Below, one piece after another: positions 22,801 to 63,042 of a DNA stretch of 64,000 nt (positions are counted from its first letter, which is position 1; each line of letters begins with the position of its first letter). The position numbers and the translations under genes were made by a program. A model generated the notes under the pieces. That model searched no databases. It was given only the letters and a program-made list of their open reading frames with translations, and had not been told where the DNA came from. This DNA is from Fistularia commersonii. Taxonomy: Eukaryota > Chordata > Actinopteri > Syngnathiformes > Fistulariidae. Where the stretch lies: contig JBBMNZ010000017.1 of the NCBI GenBank assembly GCA_037954325.1, positions 9,659,501 through 9,723,500 on the forward strand, given 5' to 3'.

Positions 22801-25504
22801 CTATGCGCCCCCTGTAGAGATGACGACATTAATAAATTAAAGGAGATCACCGATATTGTGCCTCTGCTGAAGTAAGCCAAGAGATTTTATTATTTTTTTG
22901 TCGGTTCCAGGCCTTTGTTTATTTTTAGATTATGTAATCTAATTCCATTTTATTACTCTGCAAAATTGGCTTGTTCTGGAAGAACTATCTTAGGAGCTAC
23001 CAAGACAGCCAGCACAACCCCAAAATGTAATGCAGAAGCGAATAGCAAGTTGAGCTCGAGCTCCATTTTACTTGTCATTCCTACTGATGTTTGTTCTTTT
23101 TTAATATTATTTCACGACAATATTTACTACATTTCTCATCACATGCTTTTTATTTTAGGGCCATATTCTCCGTGTTGGACATGATGAAGGTGGACATGGC
23201 TAACTTTGCCCTGAACAGCATCAGGCCTCATTTAATGCAGCAGTCAGTTGAGTATGAGAGGAAAAAGTTCCAGGAGTTTCTGGAAAAACAACCCAGTAAG
23301 AAGACTGTTGAGAATCTCTTCATTATCCAGTCAACCTTTACGTACAGAGATAGTGCAAAGATGTCCTTAATAGTTAATCTAAGAGCAGTGTCTGTTTCAA
23401 AAGTCTTTTCTTGAAGGAATAAAATGATGTAACCTTTTTTCAGACGCCTTAGACTACACTGAGAAATGGCTTGAGGACACAATGAAATGTTTAAGAGATG
23501 CTTCTTGTGACGATGCCTCATCTAGCCCCGGTTCACTCCTCCCTCACAAGGTCCATAATCATGCCTATCTGCGTCTGCTGAGGTGGGACCACACATCAGA
23601 CCCCTTCCCTGAGGTGAACCCCTTCAACTCTGAGGCGCATTGATGTGTTGTGGGGTTTTTTGTTCGTTTGTTTGTTTCGTTTGGCTTTCCATTCTTTGCT
23701 CACATCTTATTCCTCGAACCATCTTTTCTTCACTCCAGACAGTGCTAATGGATCAGGTTCGGTTTCAGGAGATGCAGCAAAAGGCCGATCAGTTAGTACT
23801 TCTCTCGTCTGTCCTCCTCATTGTCTACACTACAACCGGGGAGGCTATCTCAGGCCTGCCGGGACTAATGGATACTCTTAAAAACACTGTTGATGTCATG
23901 CTTGCTGACATGCACACATCGTAAGTAGACATCTTTCAGTTGCTGTTTTATTAACTTTTGAAGTAGACAAAAATGAGGTTATGAGATAATACAACTTGGG
24001 GACTTCGTCCACCCTGATGGATTGTATAGACATATTACTGCATGTACCAGCATATCATGAAATTCCATGCATCCTGAATACCAAAGGTACCAAAATTATA
24101 ATTTTGGTACCTATATAATTTTCTTCTTTTTCTTCCTCCACAAACAAATAAAATAGTATGATGTTATATCACATCTTGAGAAAAAAGGAAAAACATGCAT
24201 ATCTGCTCCCCAGTAAGGGATGGGTACTGGATCAAAAATGTGGACTAAACAAAGGTTGGGAAAAAATCCAAACACCAATAGTGCTCCAAAACTAAAGAGG
24301 ATTTATTTCAGCTAGAGTAAAGATGATTTATTTTAGCATTATGTTTAAAGCTACAATTTGCTCTTCTTCAGATGCTTACCAAGCATATTTTCATCAAACA
24401 TATTTGGGAAGTATCTGAAGTTCATTAAAGCATTTATTAAAGCATACTTGGTAAGTATCTAGTTACACTTAGCCCCCATGAAATGAGATGAGAGAGAGAG
24501 ATGGGAGGGATGAGAACAACTTTATTAATCCCCAAGGAAATTGTTGTGCCAGAGTTTCAAGTAAAAAACATAACAGTAATAGATAATAGTAGAAAGGAGG
24601 AAGAAAGAATGTATGTATGTATATGGTTCTGAGATGGCTATTTGGTTGAGTGGTCACTTCTAACTTCCGACTACTGGTACTTGGGATCTTTGGTGACTGA
24701 ATTGCACTTTTTGTAAGTCGCTTTGCATAAAAGCGTCTGCCAAATGACTGTAATGTAATGATGAAGAGCTAATTGTTGCTCAAAACCTCATGCTAAAACA
24801 AATTATCTTTACTCTATGTAAAATAAATTCTTCATTTTTGGAGCACTCTTGCTGTGCCGATTTTTTTCAAACCTTTTTTCTTTTACATCTGACATTGACA
24901 AAGGTGATAGCTTGATTTTTCAAATATTCGAGTGATTAAAAACAACCTCATGTAGCTTCACTAAATGTGTATATTGTACTTGCTATGTTGCCTCAATTGA
25001 ATTTTTCTTGCTGCATTTTCCACAGGTCTTTTAGCGCTTCAGAGGCCTTAGCGACCATTGGGGAGAAACTGAGCTCTGAGCTGTGTCAATGTTTAAGCCA
25101 GCATGGCTACTCTACATTATCTGCCGACCAAAATAACACCCTCAAGGGTCAAATCTCGGCAACAATCCAGCCAGACAACACAGTCCGCAAGCTGATGGGT
25201 AGGCTGCACCTGTAATGACTTTGTCGGGGGAGCAGAAGCTAAGCTGGCATCTCATCACCTCTTCTCTCCTCTCTTCTCAGATTCTCGAATACAGCATTAC
25301 CTCCTGGCTTCCCTTGATTCCAGTCAACACAAGACCCCTCCACCTCTTCCAGGAGGTTTGGCACCAGTCAGTAAGGAGCTGAAAGAGCTCGCTGTTTGCT
25401 TCAGTCGCCTTGTCAACTTCAACAAGCTGGTCTTCTCGCCATTCTACCAAAGGATTCTCCAGAAAATCCTTTCTTCAGGAGAGTGTACCAGCTCTGAGAC
25501 TTAG
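19802..25504 (+). CDS. tcp11l1: tcp11l1, T-complex 11-like protein 1
   Basis: Nine coding exons: 19802-19940, 22063-22195, 22283-22403, 22651-22871, 23159-23295, 23444-23613, 23739-23920, 25026-25198, 25281-25504. They total 1,500 nt, 499 residues plus TAG; human TCP11L1 is about 509. The N-terminal 46 residues are charged and poorly conserved. From residue 47 the Tcp11-family fold starts: PPGFVSVEELMETAKGVTN, MALAHEIVVNQAFQ, HKAFWDCLEAQL, ENGAIDINGLSQFIVGMMG, SLCAPCRDDDI, LDMMKVDMANFALNSIRP and HLMQQSVEYERKKFQEFLE follow the human protein almost word for word. The C-terminus (VNFNKLVFSPFYQRILQKIL) also aligns. No signal peptide, transmembrane segment or catalytic motif is apparent. Tcp11 relatives act in sperm motility and signalling; TCP11L1 itself has no firm biochemical role. 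Confidence 0.95.
19941..22062. other. tcp11l1 intron, no extra feature seen
   Basis: AT-rich 2.1-kb intron. A short (AAAC)n run lies near 20,048-20,065. No exon, RNA gene or recognisable transposon was seen. Confidence 0.5.
24495..24765. mobile_element. LINE/SINE 3' tails in tcp11l1 intron
   Basis: Two short pieces lie in the intron 23921-25025. At 24,495-24,560 (minus sense) the text is a LINE-like 3' end, CAATTTCCTTGGGGATTAAT plus AAAGTTGTTC. At about 24,610-24,765 (plus sense) is a SINE ending with the well-known fish tail GTAAGTCGCTTTGCATAAAA, GCGTCTGCCAAATGACTG and (TAATG). Confidence 0.6.
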
Positions 25505-26480
25505 GTTGCATGGATTGGCGATGTAGCAATTTGATTGTTCCTGTGATGTTGAAATGTATTTTCAGTTTCTAAACACGACTGGAGTTAACGCACATGGTGG
25601 AAAGAGAGGAGTAACAAGAAAAACAAAAAAAAGGACAACTGGACTAGAAATAAAAATAATGACAGTCAGCACTGATGTAAAAAAAAATATTGAAGATGGA
25701 AGTGATGAAACTGCGTTTCGAGTAGTGAGAGCTGTTAGACCTCACAAAAGAAAAGGACATAGAAAACTGTGGCAAGGGAGTTTGGAACACATGTTCACAT
25801 AGACATCTCAGACAGTATTTCTTCCATGTAACGTCACAGCCTCCTTTTTAATCGCGTGCTGCCTGACAGGTAGTCAGACAGATATTAACCGTGACATACC
25901 GGATCAATCAAAAAAATTACATCAGAAAAATGTACAAGGTTTATAGTCCTGTAGTTTCACCGGATGTTATAACAGTTTCTAGTCAAACATAGCAACTAAT
26001 CAATATACCTCGTCATAAACGTGAGACCACTTGTTTTATGAACACCGTTCACAAAGGTTACAGAGATTTTAATCAAACAGCATCAGATAAAGGGGTTAGA
26101 CTTGTAGGGTTTTATTAGTACTGTCCAGTATTAGAATTGAATGAACATCCCTTGATGAATTATGGGCATCGAAGGGAGAATAGACAGTTGTGGACCAGCT
26201 GAGGCTGTTGTTCCTTTTAATATTTAAGTTAACTTATATAAATAGCATCGCTTTGATGTTTTGTGAGTTATTTATGTCATTTTCTTTGAACTGCAATTTC
26301 GAAGTTGAATCTAACATTTTACTTACTCAGTCTAGTTAAAATTGTGAAATAAGTGTTCATGACATTTCTTCAACATAAAGCATTCTCCAAACGATTAATG
26401 TCCATTGGCATCAGTTACATAGATATATGTCTTCGAATGTACATCAAAAATAATGTCAATAAAGTTTGTCCCACACATTT
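25505..26480 (+). other. tcp11l1: tcp11l1 3' UTR
   Basis: AT-rich tail after the stop codon. AATAAA at 26458-26463 followed by GTTTGTCCC is the best polyadenylation signal. Short ORFs here have no features of a protein. Confidence 0.6.
26458..26463 (+). terminator. tcp11l1: tcp11l1 polyadenylation signal AATAAA
   Basis: AATAAA about 950 nt after the stop codon, followed within 30 nt by GT-rich sequence. Confidence 0.6.
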
Positions 26481-29400
26481 AACTTGTCTTTATCATTTCA
26501 AGAGCTTTCGGCATTGAAATTATTTTAAAACGTGGTTTTCACAGGAGCATTGCGAAGAGTCACAAATAACCTTCATTTGGTGCTTTTTAAATTAACTGCA
26601 GAGACCAGATCGACAACTGAAAAGTGGTAATACGTGAGGTCATTTCACACACACTTGCTCACAGTCACATTATTAAATTGCAATGGCGTGACATAAATCT
26701 GTCAGCTTGGAAGCCTATCATTTTACCAAGTTGGTAGCATGTAGTACACATGTAGAGAGCTAGATGGAGCAAGACTGAACATTGGTGTAAGGGATTGTAC
26801 CCTTCAGTGCCTTTCCTTTGACCACAAACTACTTTTCGTTAAAGATGACAATGATACAGTGCCTTGCTTGGTGTACTGTGCCACATGCCAAACAAACAGT
26901 TTGTGTTTTGTAAACTCCATATTTAACAGCCCTTTTTTGTCACAAAGGGGTAGATGAAATGAGCCTTTTATGCTGTGCGTAATAAATAATATAAATATAG
27001 TTGGATTTACATGTAAAGTTGACCAAAAAAGACTCAGTGCTATAAGACAAAATATGACAAAAACTGCTTATCCAAGTGCGTTGAAAATATTCAGCATTTC
27101 TGGCACACATCACAGCCAGTAGGTTACGATTCCAACAAATCACTTTTCAACCCATGAAGGATTCCAGCGGCATTAGGAAGGTATGGTCTGAATCTCTAAT
27201 GACTCAGGGCTCTCTAGAAAAGATACAAAGCAGCAGCCCTCCAACCAGAGTTTATGTGTTTTCATTGCCAGTCCAAACCAAATTTCCAACCCACATAGAG
27301 AGGGCATGGCAACTCTATTATTTGCATTGCGTAACTGGGAACACAGAAAAACAAAATATCTTCCCCTGTTCAGATTATGTGTACCTCCCCCTTTGTAGCT
27401 TCCCAATTGTGGGTTTCCCTTTACAGTTTCACCTACGCGACGTCACTTCCGTCCTTCACCTTGCAGAACAAAGCTTCTCCTTCCTTCTTGGAAGAACACA
27501 GGCTGATTCTTCTATTCTATGTGATGTCAGGGCTATTCCAGCACCTCCCGTGACATCACAGCTTGTAAAATTTAATGGATTTACAGAAATACAGAGCTGG
27601 ATTAAGTGCAACAGGGATTTTTAGTTCACTGTAACTGTCGCATTGTCTGTGGAGGGGCTGAAACTGCAGCTTCTCATGAATAGCAATCATGTTGACCTCA
27701 TGTGTGCTCAAATGGCAGGCTCTCTACTGGTGTTCTTCAGCTGTTTAGTTTCCTACCCTACCTTTCGAAAGACACAGGCATTGCTGGGAAGCCACAGCAG
27801 CTGACGTTAATGGGAAAACATGGTTGCATGCCATCCCTTGAGAAGACCCTCATCCATCAAATTCTGGTAGCTTCCTTTATTTAAAATTTACTATGATCCC
27901 AGGGAATAGAGTGGACACAGTACGTTTTCTTTCCAGGTTCGGATGGTCTTCCACTTAGGTAAAACAGGAATAAAAAAATCTAGCATTCGATGGTAAAGAC
28001 ATCTTACCCATTTATGAGAAACAGTAATGAGGGGCTGTCCTTGCTCCCACTGTGCACGCTCTGATGTGCAGGAGTGGAAAGATTGAGTGAGCATATGAGA
28101 AGAAAACAAAATAAAATTACACTTCAGCTAAAGCTGTTCACATGGTACAAAAGCACGATAAAAGGCCTATTATCATATATAGTTATAGAAATATGTAAAG
28201 AATTATGACCACGTTAAATGTTTAAGCAAACCCCAAAAACCTTTGCATAGGACCTTTTTATTTGCTAGCTTCCTGAGAAAGGATTTTTGTATTGTCACTT
28301 GTTTTAGGGTTTCAGAATTCAATATTGCAAGTCTGCTGTACATTTCATATTCTCCTGAAATGAGCTCTTCTTGATCCTCTGCCATTTGTTGGTGATGTTC
28401 CACCCTATGATGACACCATGAACCACATATTAATTTACTACCTTAGATAATAACTAGCAGTACTCCAGTTGATTTGTTTTGGCTGGTGAAGTATGCATGA
28501 GTCGTCCTTGACAAGCTCTAGCCAAATAACTTGAGTTTGCACATAGCGGTGATGAATATCTTGTCTCATTTAAGCTTGAGACATTGAGGGTACTCTAAAT
28601 TTCTTCCTGTTTGGAAACTTGTGTTTTATTGGTGAGCTGATAAGATTCTGAGTGGTCATGGCCTAGAATATTTTCCGCTTATCCATTTGGGCCAAAACCT
28701 GAGGTGTGTTAAGGTCTTTAAAAACAAACAGCCCTGAACATGTCCAGAGTTTTTTATCAGAGTACCTGTGAAAGTTTAGATAGCCTTTTTTTTAAAGGCT
28801 GTGAGACATTTATAGATCCTCATTTTGGTACCGGTGATCTTTACACAGATCATGCAGAAGCAACCAACGTTTTACCAATCTGCCCAGCTAGGTTTCCTTA
28901 TGTGCTGTCTGCCAACTTTTTTGTGTAGTTCTTTAAACCTCTCTGTGATCTGGCATTTCCCCCTGTAGTGTTATATCTAAATTGAACTCAGTGATATTTA
29001 TAATGTCAGTTTTCTTTTTTAATTTCACTTATATATTGTTTAGATGCAGTCTAGGACAACCTTCAGCAAATTTAGATGGTTTCAGTTTTTGTAATCAGCT
29101 TGTTGGTTCATCATCTTTGGTTTATTTATGAGCTGGGATACCCTTTTTTCCATGGACTTTTGAAATGTTTTCTTGGATGACAACAAGAAGACAGAGGTGA
29201 GTCTGTCCCACCACATGATGCTGATTTTATCTCAGGAAAGTTGTGAAAGGCCCATATTGGATACAGAGAATTATGGACTGTGCATTTGAGAGTAACATTA
29301 AATGAAAATTTATACATGACTGACAACTAAATATGGTTCATCTGTAGCTGTTTGAGAATCAAGTTGCCGACAAAAAGGCACTATAATTTGTCAGAGCATT

Positions 29401-29645
29401 TGGTCACATTATTGTCGAGATTTGTTATTGAAAGTGACAGATGAACTTTTTGGGAAATTCATTCTTGGACAATCTGAACCCGAGCATGCTTTGCCCTTTC
29501 TCTGTGTTTTCACTACAGAGAAAGAAAGCCTGCGTCCTTCACTTTGGCTTAGTGTGGTGATTTATTGTCTATGGAGTGCAGTAACCACCTTCATCAAAAC
29601 TCATCAAATATGTACTGGAACCCCCCCAAATATGCATGCGCAAAC
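26481..29645. other. Intergenic DNA between tcp11l1 and hipk3
   Basis: No exon was recognised; in particular nothing resembling CSTF3, which lies here in mammals. A stretch at about 27,400-27,600 is less AT-rich and holds a CRE/ETS-like motif and a near-perfect inverted repeat. The remainder is unremarkable AT-rich sequence. Confidence 0.5.
27433..27560. promoter_or_regulatory. Motif cluster: CRE/ETS-like site and GTGATGTCA inverted repeat
   Basis: CGACGTCACTTCCG at 27438-27451 combines a CRE-like octamer (CGACGTCA) with an ETS site in reverse (CGGAAGTG). At 27521-27532 GTGATGTCAGGG and at 27547-27559 CCCGTGACATCAC form an inverted repeat differing by one base insertion, spaced about 14 bp. 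It sits in a GC-richer island in an AT-rich intergenic region, which suggests an enhancer or a promoter of an unannotated transcript. This is motif-level evidence only. Confidence 0.3.
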
Positions 29646-29649
29646 ATGT

Positions 29650-30838
29650 AATATAGAATAGATGTTAAGAAACATTTCACAAATAATCCAAATAATCGAA
29701 ATCAGGTGTTCCAATCACTTCCATGGCCACAGGTGTATAAAATCAAGCACCTAGGCATGTTTTTACAAACCTTTGTGAAAGAATGGGTCGCTCTCAGTGA
29801 ATTCCTGTGTGGAACTGTGATAGGCTGCCACCTGTGCAACAATTCTAGTTGTGAAATTTCCTCGCTCCTAAATATTCCACAGTCAACTGTCAGCTGTATT
29901 ATAAGAACATGGAAGGGTTTGGGAACGACAGCAACTCAGCCACGAAGTGATAGGCCACCTAAACTGAGGCAGTGGGGTTAGCGGATGCTGAGGCGCATAG
30001 TGTGAAGAGGTTACCAACTTTCTGGTGAGTCAATCACTACAGGCCTCCAAACTTAATGTGGCCTTCAGATTAGCTAAGGAACAGTGCGCAGAGAGTTTGA
30101 TAGAATGGCTTTCCTTGGCCGAACAGCTGCATCCAAGCCACACATCACCAAGTGCAATGCAAAGTGTCGGATTCAGTGGTGTAAAGCACGCCACCACTGG
30201 ACTCTGGAGCAGAGGAGACGCGTTCTCTGAAGTGACGAATCACGCATCTCCATCTGCCAATCTGATGGATGAGTCTGGGTTTGGTGGTTGCCAGGAGAGC
30301 AGCACTTGTCTGACTGCAGTGTACCAAGTGTGTAGTTTGGATTATGGTGTGGGGTTGTTTTTCAGGAGCTGGGCTTGGCCCATTAGTTCCAGTGAAAGGA
30401 ACTCTGAAAGCTTCAGCATACCGAGACATTTGGGATAATTCCATGCTCCCAACTTTTCCAACATGACTGTGCACCGTTGCACAAAGCGAGGTCCATAATG
30501 ACATGGATGACATAGTCTGGTGTGGATGAACATGATTGGCCAGTCCTGACCTCAACCAGATAGAACACCTTTGGAATGAATTGGAGCAGAGACTGAGAGC
30601 CAGGCCTTCTGGTCCAACATCAGTGTGTGACCTCCCAATGCGCTTTTGGAAGAATGGTCAAAAATTCCCATAAACACAATTCTGAACCTTGCGGACAGCC
30701 TTCCCAGAAAAGTTGAAGCTGTTCTAGGTGCAAAGGATGGACTGACTTCACATTGATTCCTATGGGATGGGATGAGAATGGGATGTCACTTAAGTTCTAA
30801 GACAAGGCAGGTGAGCAAATGCTTTTGGCCATATAGTT
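29650..30838 (+). mobile_element. Tc1/mariner element, decayed, transposase frame-shifted
   Basis: Nearly full-length plus-strand relic of a common fish Tc1 family. The DNA-binding half is readable (EISSLLNIPQSTVSCIIRTW, then RPPKLRQ). The catalytic half is present in pieces in different frames: SDES (first D), a HDCAP-like second D, and IEHLWNELE carrying the final E. Stops and frameshifts break it. The right terminus ends GCTTTTGGCCATATAGT at about 30,838; the left terminal repeat was not found, so the copy is probably truncated on that side. Confidence 0.85.
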
Positions 30839-31900
30839 TATCTGTATATGAAATGACAACAAGGCCTGACCTCTGAATCTATTCAGGACTCAAGTGGAAC
30901 AACGGAACTATCTAAGCACTTGAGATTTTCTCATCAACCACATGGGACAACTCCAGAGGTTGAGAAAAATGTCCCTACTTCCTTTTTCTTTTGAAATGTT
31001 TTTCCAGAATTTATGGTCTGACTTACTGTACTCAAAGCTTTGTAACCATAGTGTACAATTTCATGTATTTTTATCCCATTAATGTGAAACAAGGTTGGGC
31101 TACTTTGTGAATAACAAGGACAGCAACAGCTCTCTCTATATTTACATAGTTATTTATATATATATATATCTATATGCACCTGCCTCTCCTGACATGATTA
31201 GCTGTAGCTGAGACCAAAACCAATATATAATTATTCTCTGTAATCTCTTCTCCAATTAACTTCATGTCCCTTTACACTACATTAATAAATTAAAATAGCA
31301 TATTCCAAAACTAAAACTCACATCAGATGACAGTCAAAAAGGAGTCAGTCACACTTTGAACAAGAGAAAGAAATGTTTGTGCATCCAGATGCTATTTTAA
31401 AAGAAAGCCAATAATGCTTCCGGTCTAAAGTTTTGTTCTTATTCTTAACCCCATACGTCTGTGATATTATCAGTCTATGTGCTTAACTAGTCCAGATGAC
31501 AGCAGAGACTCTAAAATAGAGTAGTGGGGGATCTCTAAGGGTCCAATTTCTCTCTGGCGGACTGCATATGGAGGGGTTTGCGTCTTGTGTATTTAAAAGC
31601 ACTTGAGTAAGTGTATCGTCAATGTTATATCGCATTTTAAAATCACAGGCAGTTGCAACTTTAACAGGAAAAGCTGCAGAACAGGTGTATCAAAACAACT
31701 CGTAGGCCATAAATGGATTGTGCCACATGCCCTGCGCTTTAACTGATACACTGTAAATCAATGTTCTCTGTAATGGCTTGTAATAGCGCCCGGTTATAGC
31801 AGCTGCACTCGACATTGGCGTTGTTACATAAGTTTTTTGGTTCGAGTAAATGTTTTAATTTATTAAATATCAACGACATGTTTAAGTCATATGTTTTTCG
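30839..31900. other. Intergenic DNA upstream of hipk3
   Basis: AT-rich with a short TA-rich run near 31,150-31,175. No gene was recognised. Confidence 0.45.
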
Positions 31901-31901
31901 A

Positions 31902-31903
<2 letters not shown>

Positions 31904-31952
<49 letters not shown>

Positions 31953-31955
31953 TCC
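31904..31955. repeat. (CT)n microsatellite upstream of hipk3
   Basis: About 20 CT units followed by CCTCTCTCTCCCC. It lies within the proximal hipk3 promoter region; GAGA/CT tracts of this kind often sit near promoters. Confidence 0.95.
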
Positions 31956-31959
31956 CCTC

Positions 31960-32329
31960 CCCAAAATTCCACACATGCGGAGAAGCAACAGCTAGCAGCA
32001 ATGGCTGTCGCGGACGAGGCGTAATAACATGCAAAAGTTTAGAAACATACATTCCTCGTCCTAAGAAGAGGCAAGAGCAACGTTCGACGAAACCTCAGAC
32101 GGCACCGCGAATTACGGGTCATGACTTCCTGTCGTTATAGTTAGTTATTTGCGTTATTCGGAGCTTCAAATGTACGAAAAGTCTCTTCGTCTTTGAACAA
32201 GATGGCAGCAACAGCAGCAGCAGCCGCAGCAGCAGCAGCTTCGTTGCAGGGTTTAACTGTGATGCGAGTCCCTGTCGTTAGCTTATTCTTTGACACTGTG
32301 GGTGATGTACTTTGCTGGTCTTACTGAAG
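31960..32329 (+). promoter_or_regulatory. hipk3: hipk3 promoter and non-coding first exon
   Basis: A less AT-rich, CpG-containing block ending in a donor TTACTGAAG|GTAGGTC at 32329. It contains an AAGATGGCAGC YY1-like site at about 32,200-32,210 and two upstream ORFs (32001-32024 and 32202-32327). The 5' boundary is uncertain. The next acceptor with a valid coding start is 34830. Confidence 0.6.
32202..32327 (+). CDS. Poly-alanine upstream ORF in the hipk3 leader
   Basis: A complete ORF of 41 codons begins ATGGCAGCAACAGCAGCAGC: it encodes MAATAAAAAAAASLQGL, then TVMRVPVVSLFFDTVGDVLC, ending in SY and TGA two bases before the exon-1 donor. It is in the presumed hipk3 5' UTR and does not overlap the main start codon after splicing. 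The alanine run comes from a GCA/GCC trinucleotide tract. It may only reduce translation of hipk3; no protein function is suggested. Confidence 0.4.
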   Translation: MAATAAAAAAAAASLQGLTVMRVPVVSLFFDTVGDVLCWSY

Positions 32330-33863
32330 GTAGGTCTTCTTTATTAACTAAACATTTATAATAACACTCTGGGTCACTTGTGGGTGTATTTTTAATGCTC
32401 GTAACGTCGTACGGAACCCCGTTTATAGCTGGCTTGTTTGCTAACTGTTAAGCTAGCCAGTTCCAGAGTGCTCTTTGCCCCTAATAGTGGAAGCTAGAGT
32501 GTATCGTCAAGTTATATTTAAATACAATTTGTGAATTGTTCACATTCACCACCATTTATTTTGTGGAGTGTACGCGACATTAATGTTGCCGAACTAAAAA
32601 TGTGTAACAGCGGAACTATTGCCAAGTTACAAACACTTCACGGGTTATAAGTATGAATTCGATCGTGGCTTGCTGGTTTGTTTGTTTGTGTCCGAGCTAT
32701 TTATGAGGAACACTATAAAACTGCTTTAACATGCCACTAAAGCTGCCTGTCACCAAATAATACAAGTTTCAACAGGTGTGTGGGGCGATGGGAACGTCAC
32801 ACTTCCCATGGGAAGCCAAAAAAATAAATACCCACACACCTCCCAAATGTTCACTCTGTCCTAGATTGATCAGCAACAAATCGCATGTACAGCTGGTATT
32901 CCTTTACAGCTGTGAAACACACCACAAACACGCACACACACGTCTGACACATAGCTCTCCATTTCAGGCCCAGATCTTGTGGTCCCACTGAGTGTCAGGC
33001 TACGCATTTGGCAGCTAAAGAATAGAGCATGTGGTATCACAGCTGTGTCTGTACAGGTTTCTCTAAAGCCATGAAGCTGTTTTTTTTTTTAATCACAGCT
33101 GTCATGTATACCAGACCTGCAGCAGTGGGTTTTGAATATAGAAGCTCTGCCCTGTTAACTGAGCAATACGAACAGAACAGGGGCAGCATATTAAAGACCA
33201 TAAAGAATATCCCATTTGCTGTCAAGGAAGTTCCATGTTAAGTTTTATATAACTAGCCTGACCCATTTTGCACAGTGAGCGATATTGTTCCAAGTAAAAG
33301 TCGGAACACCTTTTTTCTCTGCTTTCAACTGTGTCAGGATATCTGATAAAAGTCAGTGCAACCTTCCCCTTTCTAATTGTGAGAAGTTAAGGGAGTTTGA
33401 TTTGTCATGTTGGTTACAAGGCACACCTCTGTGCCTGTCTGAGCCTGTGTGTGGCAGCGTCAGTGGTTAGGCAGGTCACTGGCTCCCAGCAGGCCTCTCT
33501 TGTCAAACAAACTTAGAGCTGAGACAAATTGCCTGGTGTGCAGTTCTGTAACATTTATGGTTAGGCCTTGAAATCAACTGTTGAGAATCAACTGTTAAGG
33601 AAGTCTCTGAAAGCACTCAGGAAGTGAGGCTGAATGACTTGGTATGTTCACTGCTTATCATCAAAGTCTAGACCTGCTGTAATGGGAAAAATGTTATTCT
33701 CAAAAAAAAAAACATATAGTTATGAAGACTAAATAAATTGATGGCCTCTGACATTCAATGTGTCCTATTTCATTATTAGTAGCCTGTGTTCTCTCTCATC
33801 ATAATAGAGTGAAGATGGTTCAAATATTATCTCACAGAGTAAAGGCTGGCTACATTTACTTCT

Positions 33864-33925
<62 letters not shown>

Positions 33926-34829
33926 CACACACACTCACACACACGCGCAAATATATAAATATAAATAAGATTAAATTATTTCAAACAGTAAGAAATTTTG
34001 AACCAAAAGTGCAGGTCTCAGTTAGAGACCCCATTCTCTCCAAAAGTAGCATTCTTTCACAGTGGATTGAGGAACATAGAAGTGAAATAAATATTCTATG
34101 CTTCCATTATAAGCCAATATCAGATTTAATGCAAGCATTTTTGTTTTTTATTTTCATTTACTAGAATTCAAATGTGCCATGAAGATAATAAATGACAAGG
34201 CAACAAAATTTGCAATCCAAATCAAATCCATTCAGTAGGCTGACTACCGCATGAATGAATTTACACTGTTAGTGGTTTTTGGATAATATTACTTTGTGAA
34301 TAGTTTTGTTTGTATAAATAATTTCCACACTTTAATCTGCTGTATACATGTATTTGTAAAGTCAGTAACACATAGAGGACTCATCAAGTTTGAGGGTGTA
34401 CGGTTTCCTCCCCTGCATCCCTCCTGTCTGAGTTTCGAGTTTGTAATCGACCCTCCAGTTTAGCATGCAAGGACAGGCCAGCAACAGCAACAGGCTTCCC
34501 CCATCTCCTATTACAGTGTATCTCTTCCCCTTTCCAGTATGGGTGACATGATAGTTTTAGTTGTGTTTTGGTTTGGCAGGCTTTATGGTGGCTTTATTTG
34601 GAACCCAGTCGTGCTTCCAGAGAGGGTGATAGTGAAAGTGGTTGTTTGCTTTTGACCAATGTATCTTTCTGTTTGCTAATTTTAGTCATGTTATTTTTTC
34701 AAGCACAATTGTAAATTATATTTATTTAATGCCTACCAGGTGTTGCAGGTAAAGGCAGTTACAGAAATGAAATACATGTAATATTTACATTTATATTTAT
34801 TTATATTTTGCAATTTTTACTTCCTTAAG
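32330..34829. other. hipk3 intron 1
   Basis: 2.5-kb intron between the leader exon and the start-codon exon. It holds one (CA)n microsatellite (33866-33947) and no transposon I recognise. Confidence 0.55.
33866..33947. repeat. (CA)n microsatellite in hipk3 intron 1
   Basis: About 40 CA units with a few CG and CT substitutions at the right end. Confidence 0.96.
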
Positions 34830-34831
34830 GT

Positions 34832-63042
<28,211 letters not shown>

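Noticed and set aside
27154..27624. 156-codon plus-strand ORF between tcp11l1 and hipk3
   Set aside because: Composition and context give no family resemblance and there are no splice partners; I treat it as chance openness in the GC-richer island.
29706..30555. Several ORFs of 90-137 codons on both strands
   Set aside because: These are shadows or broken pieces of the Tc1 transposase, which is frame-shifted.
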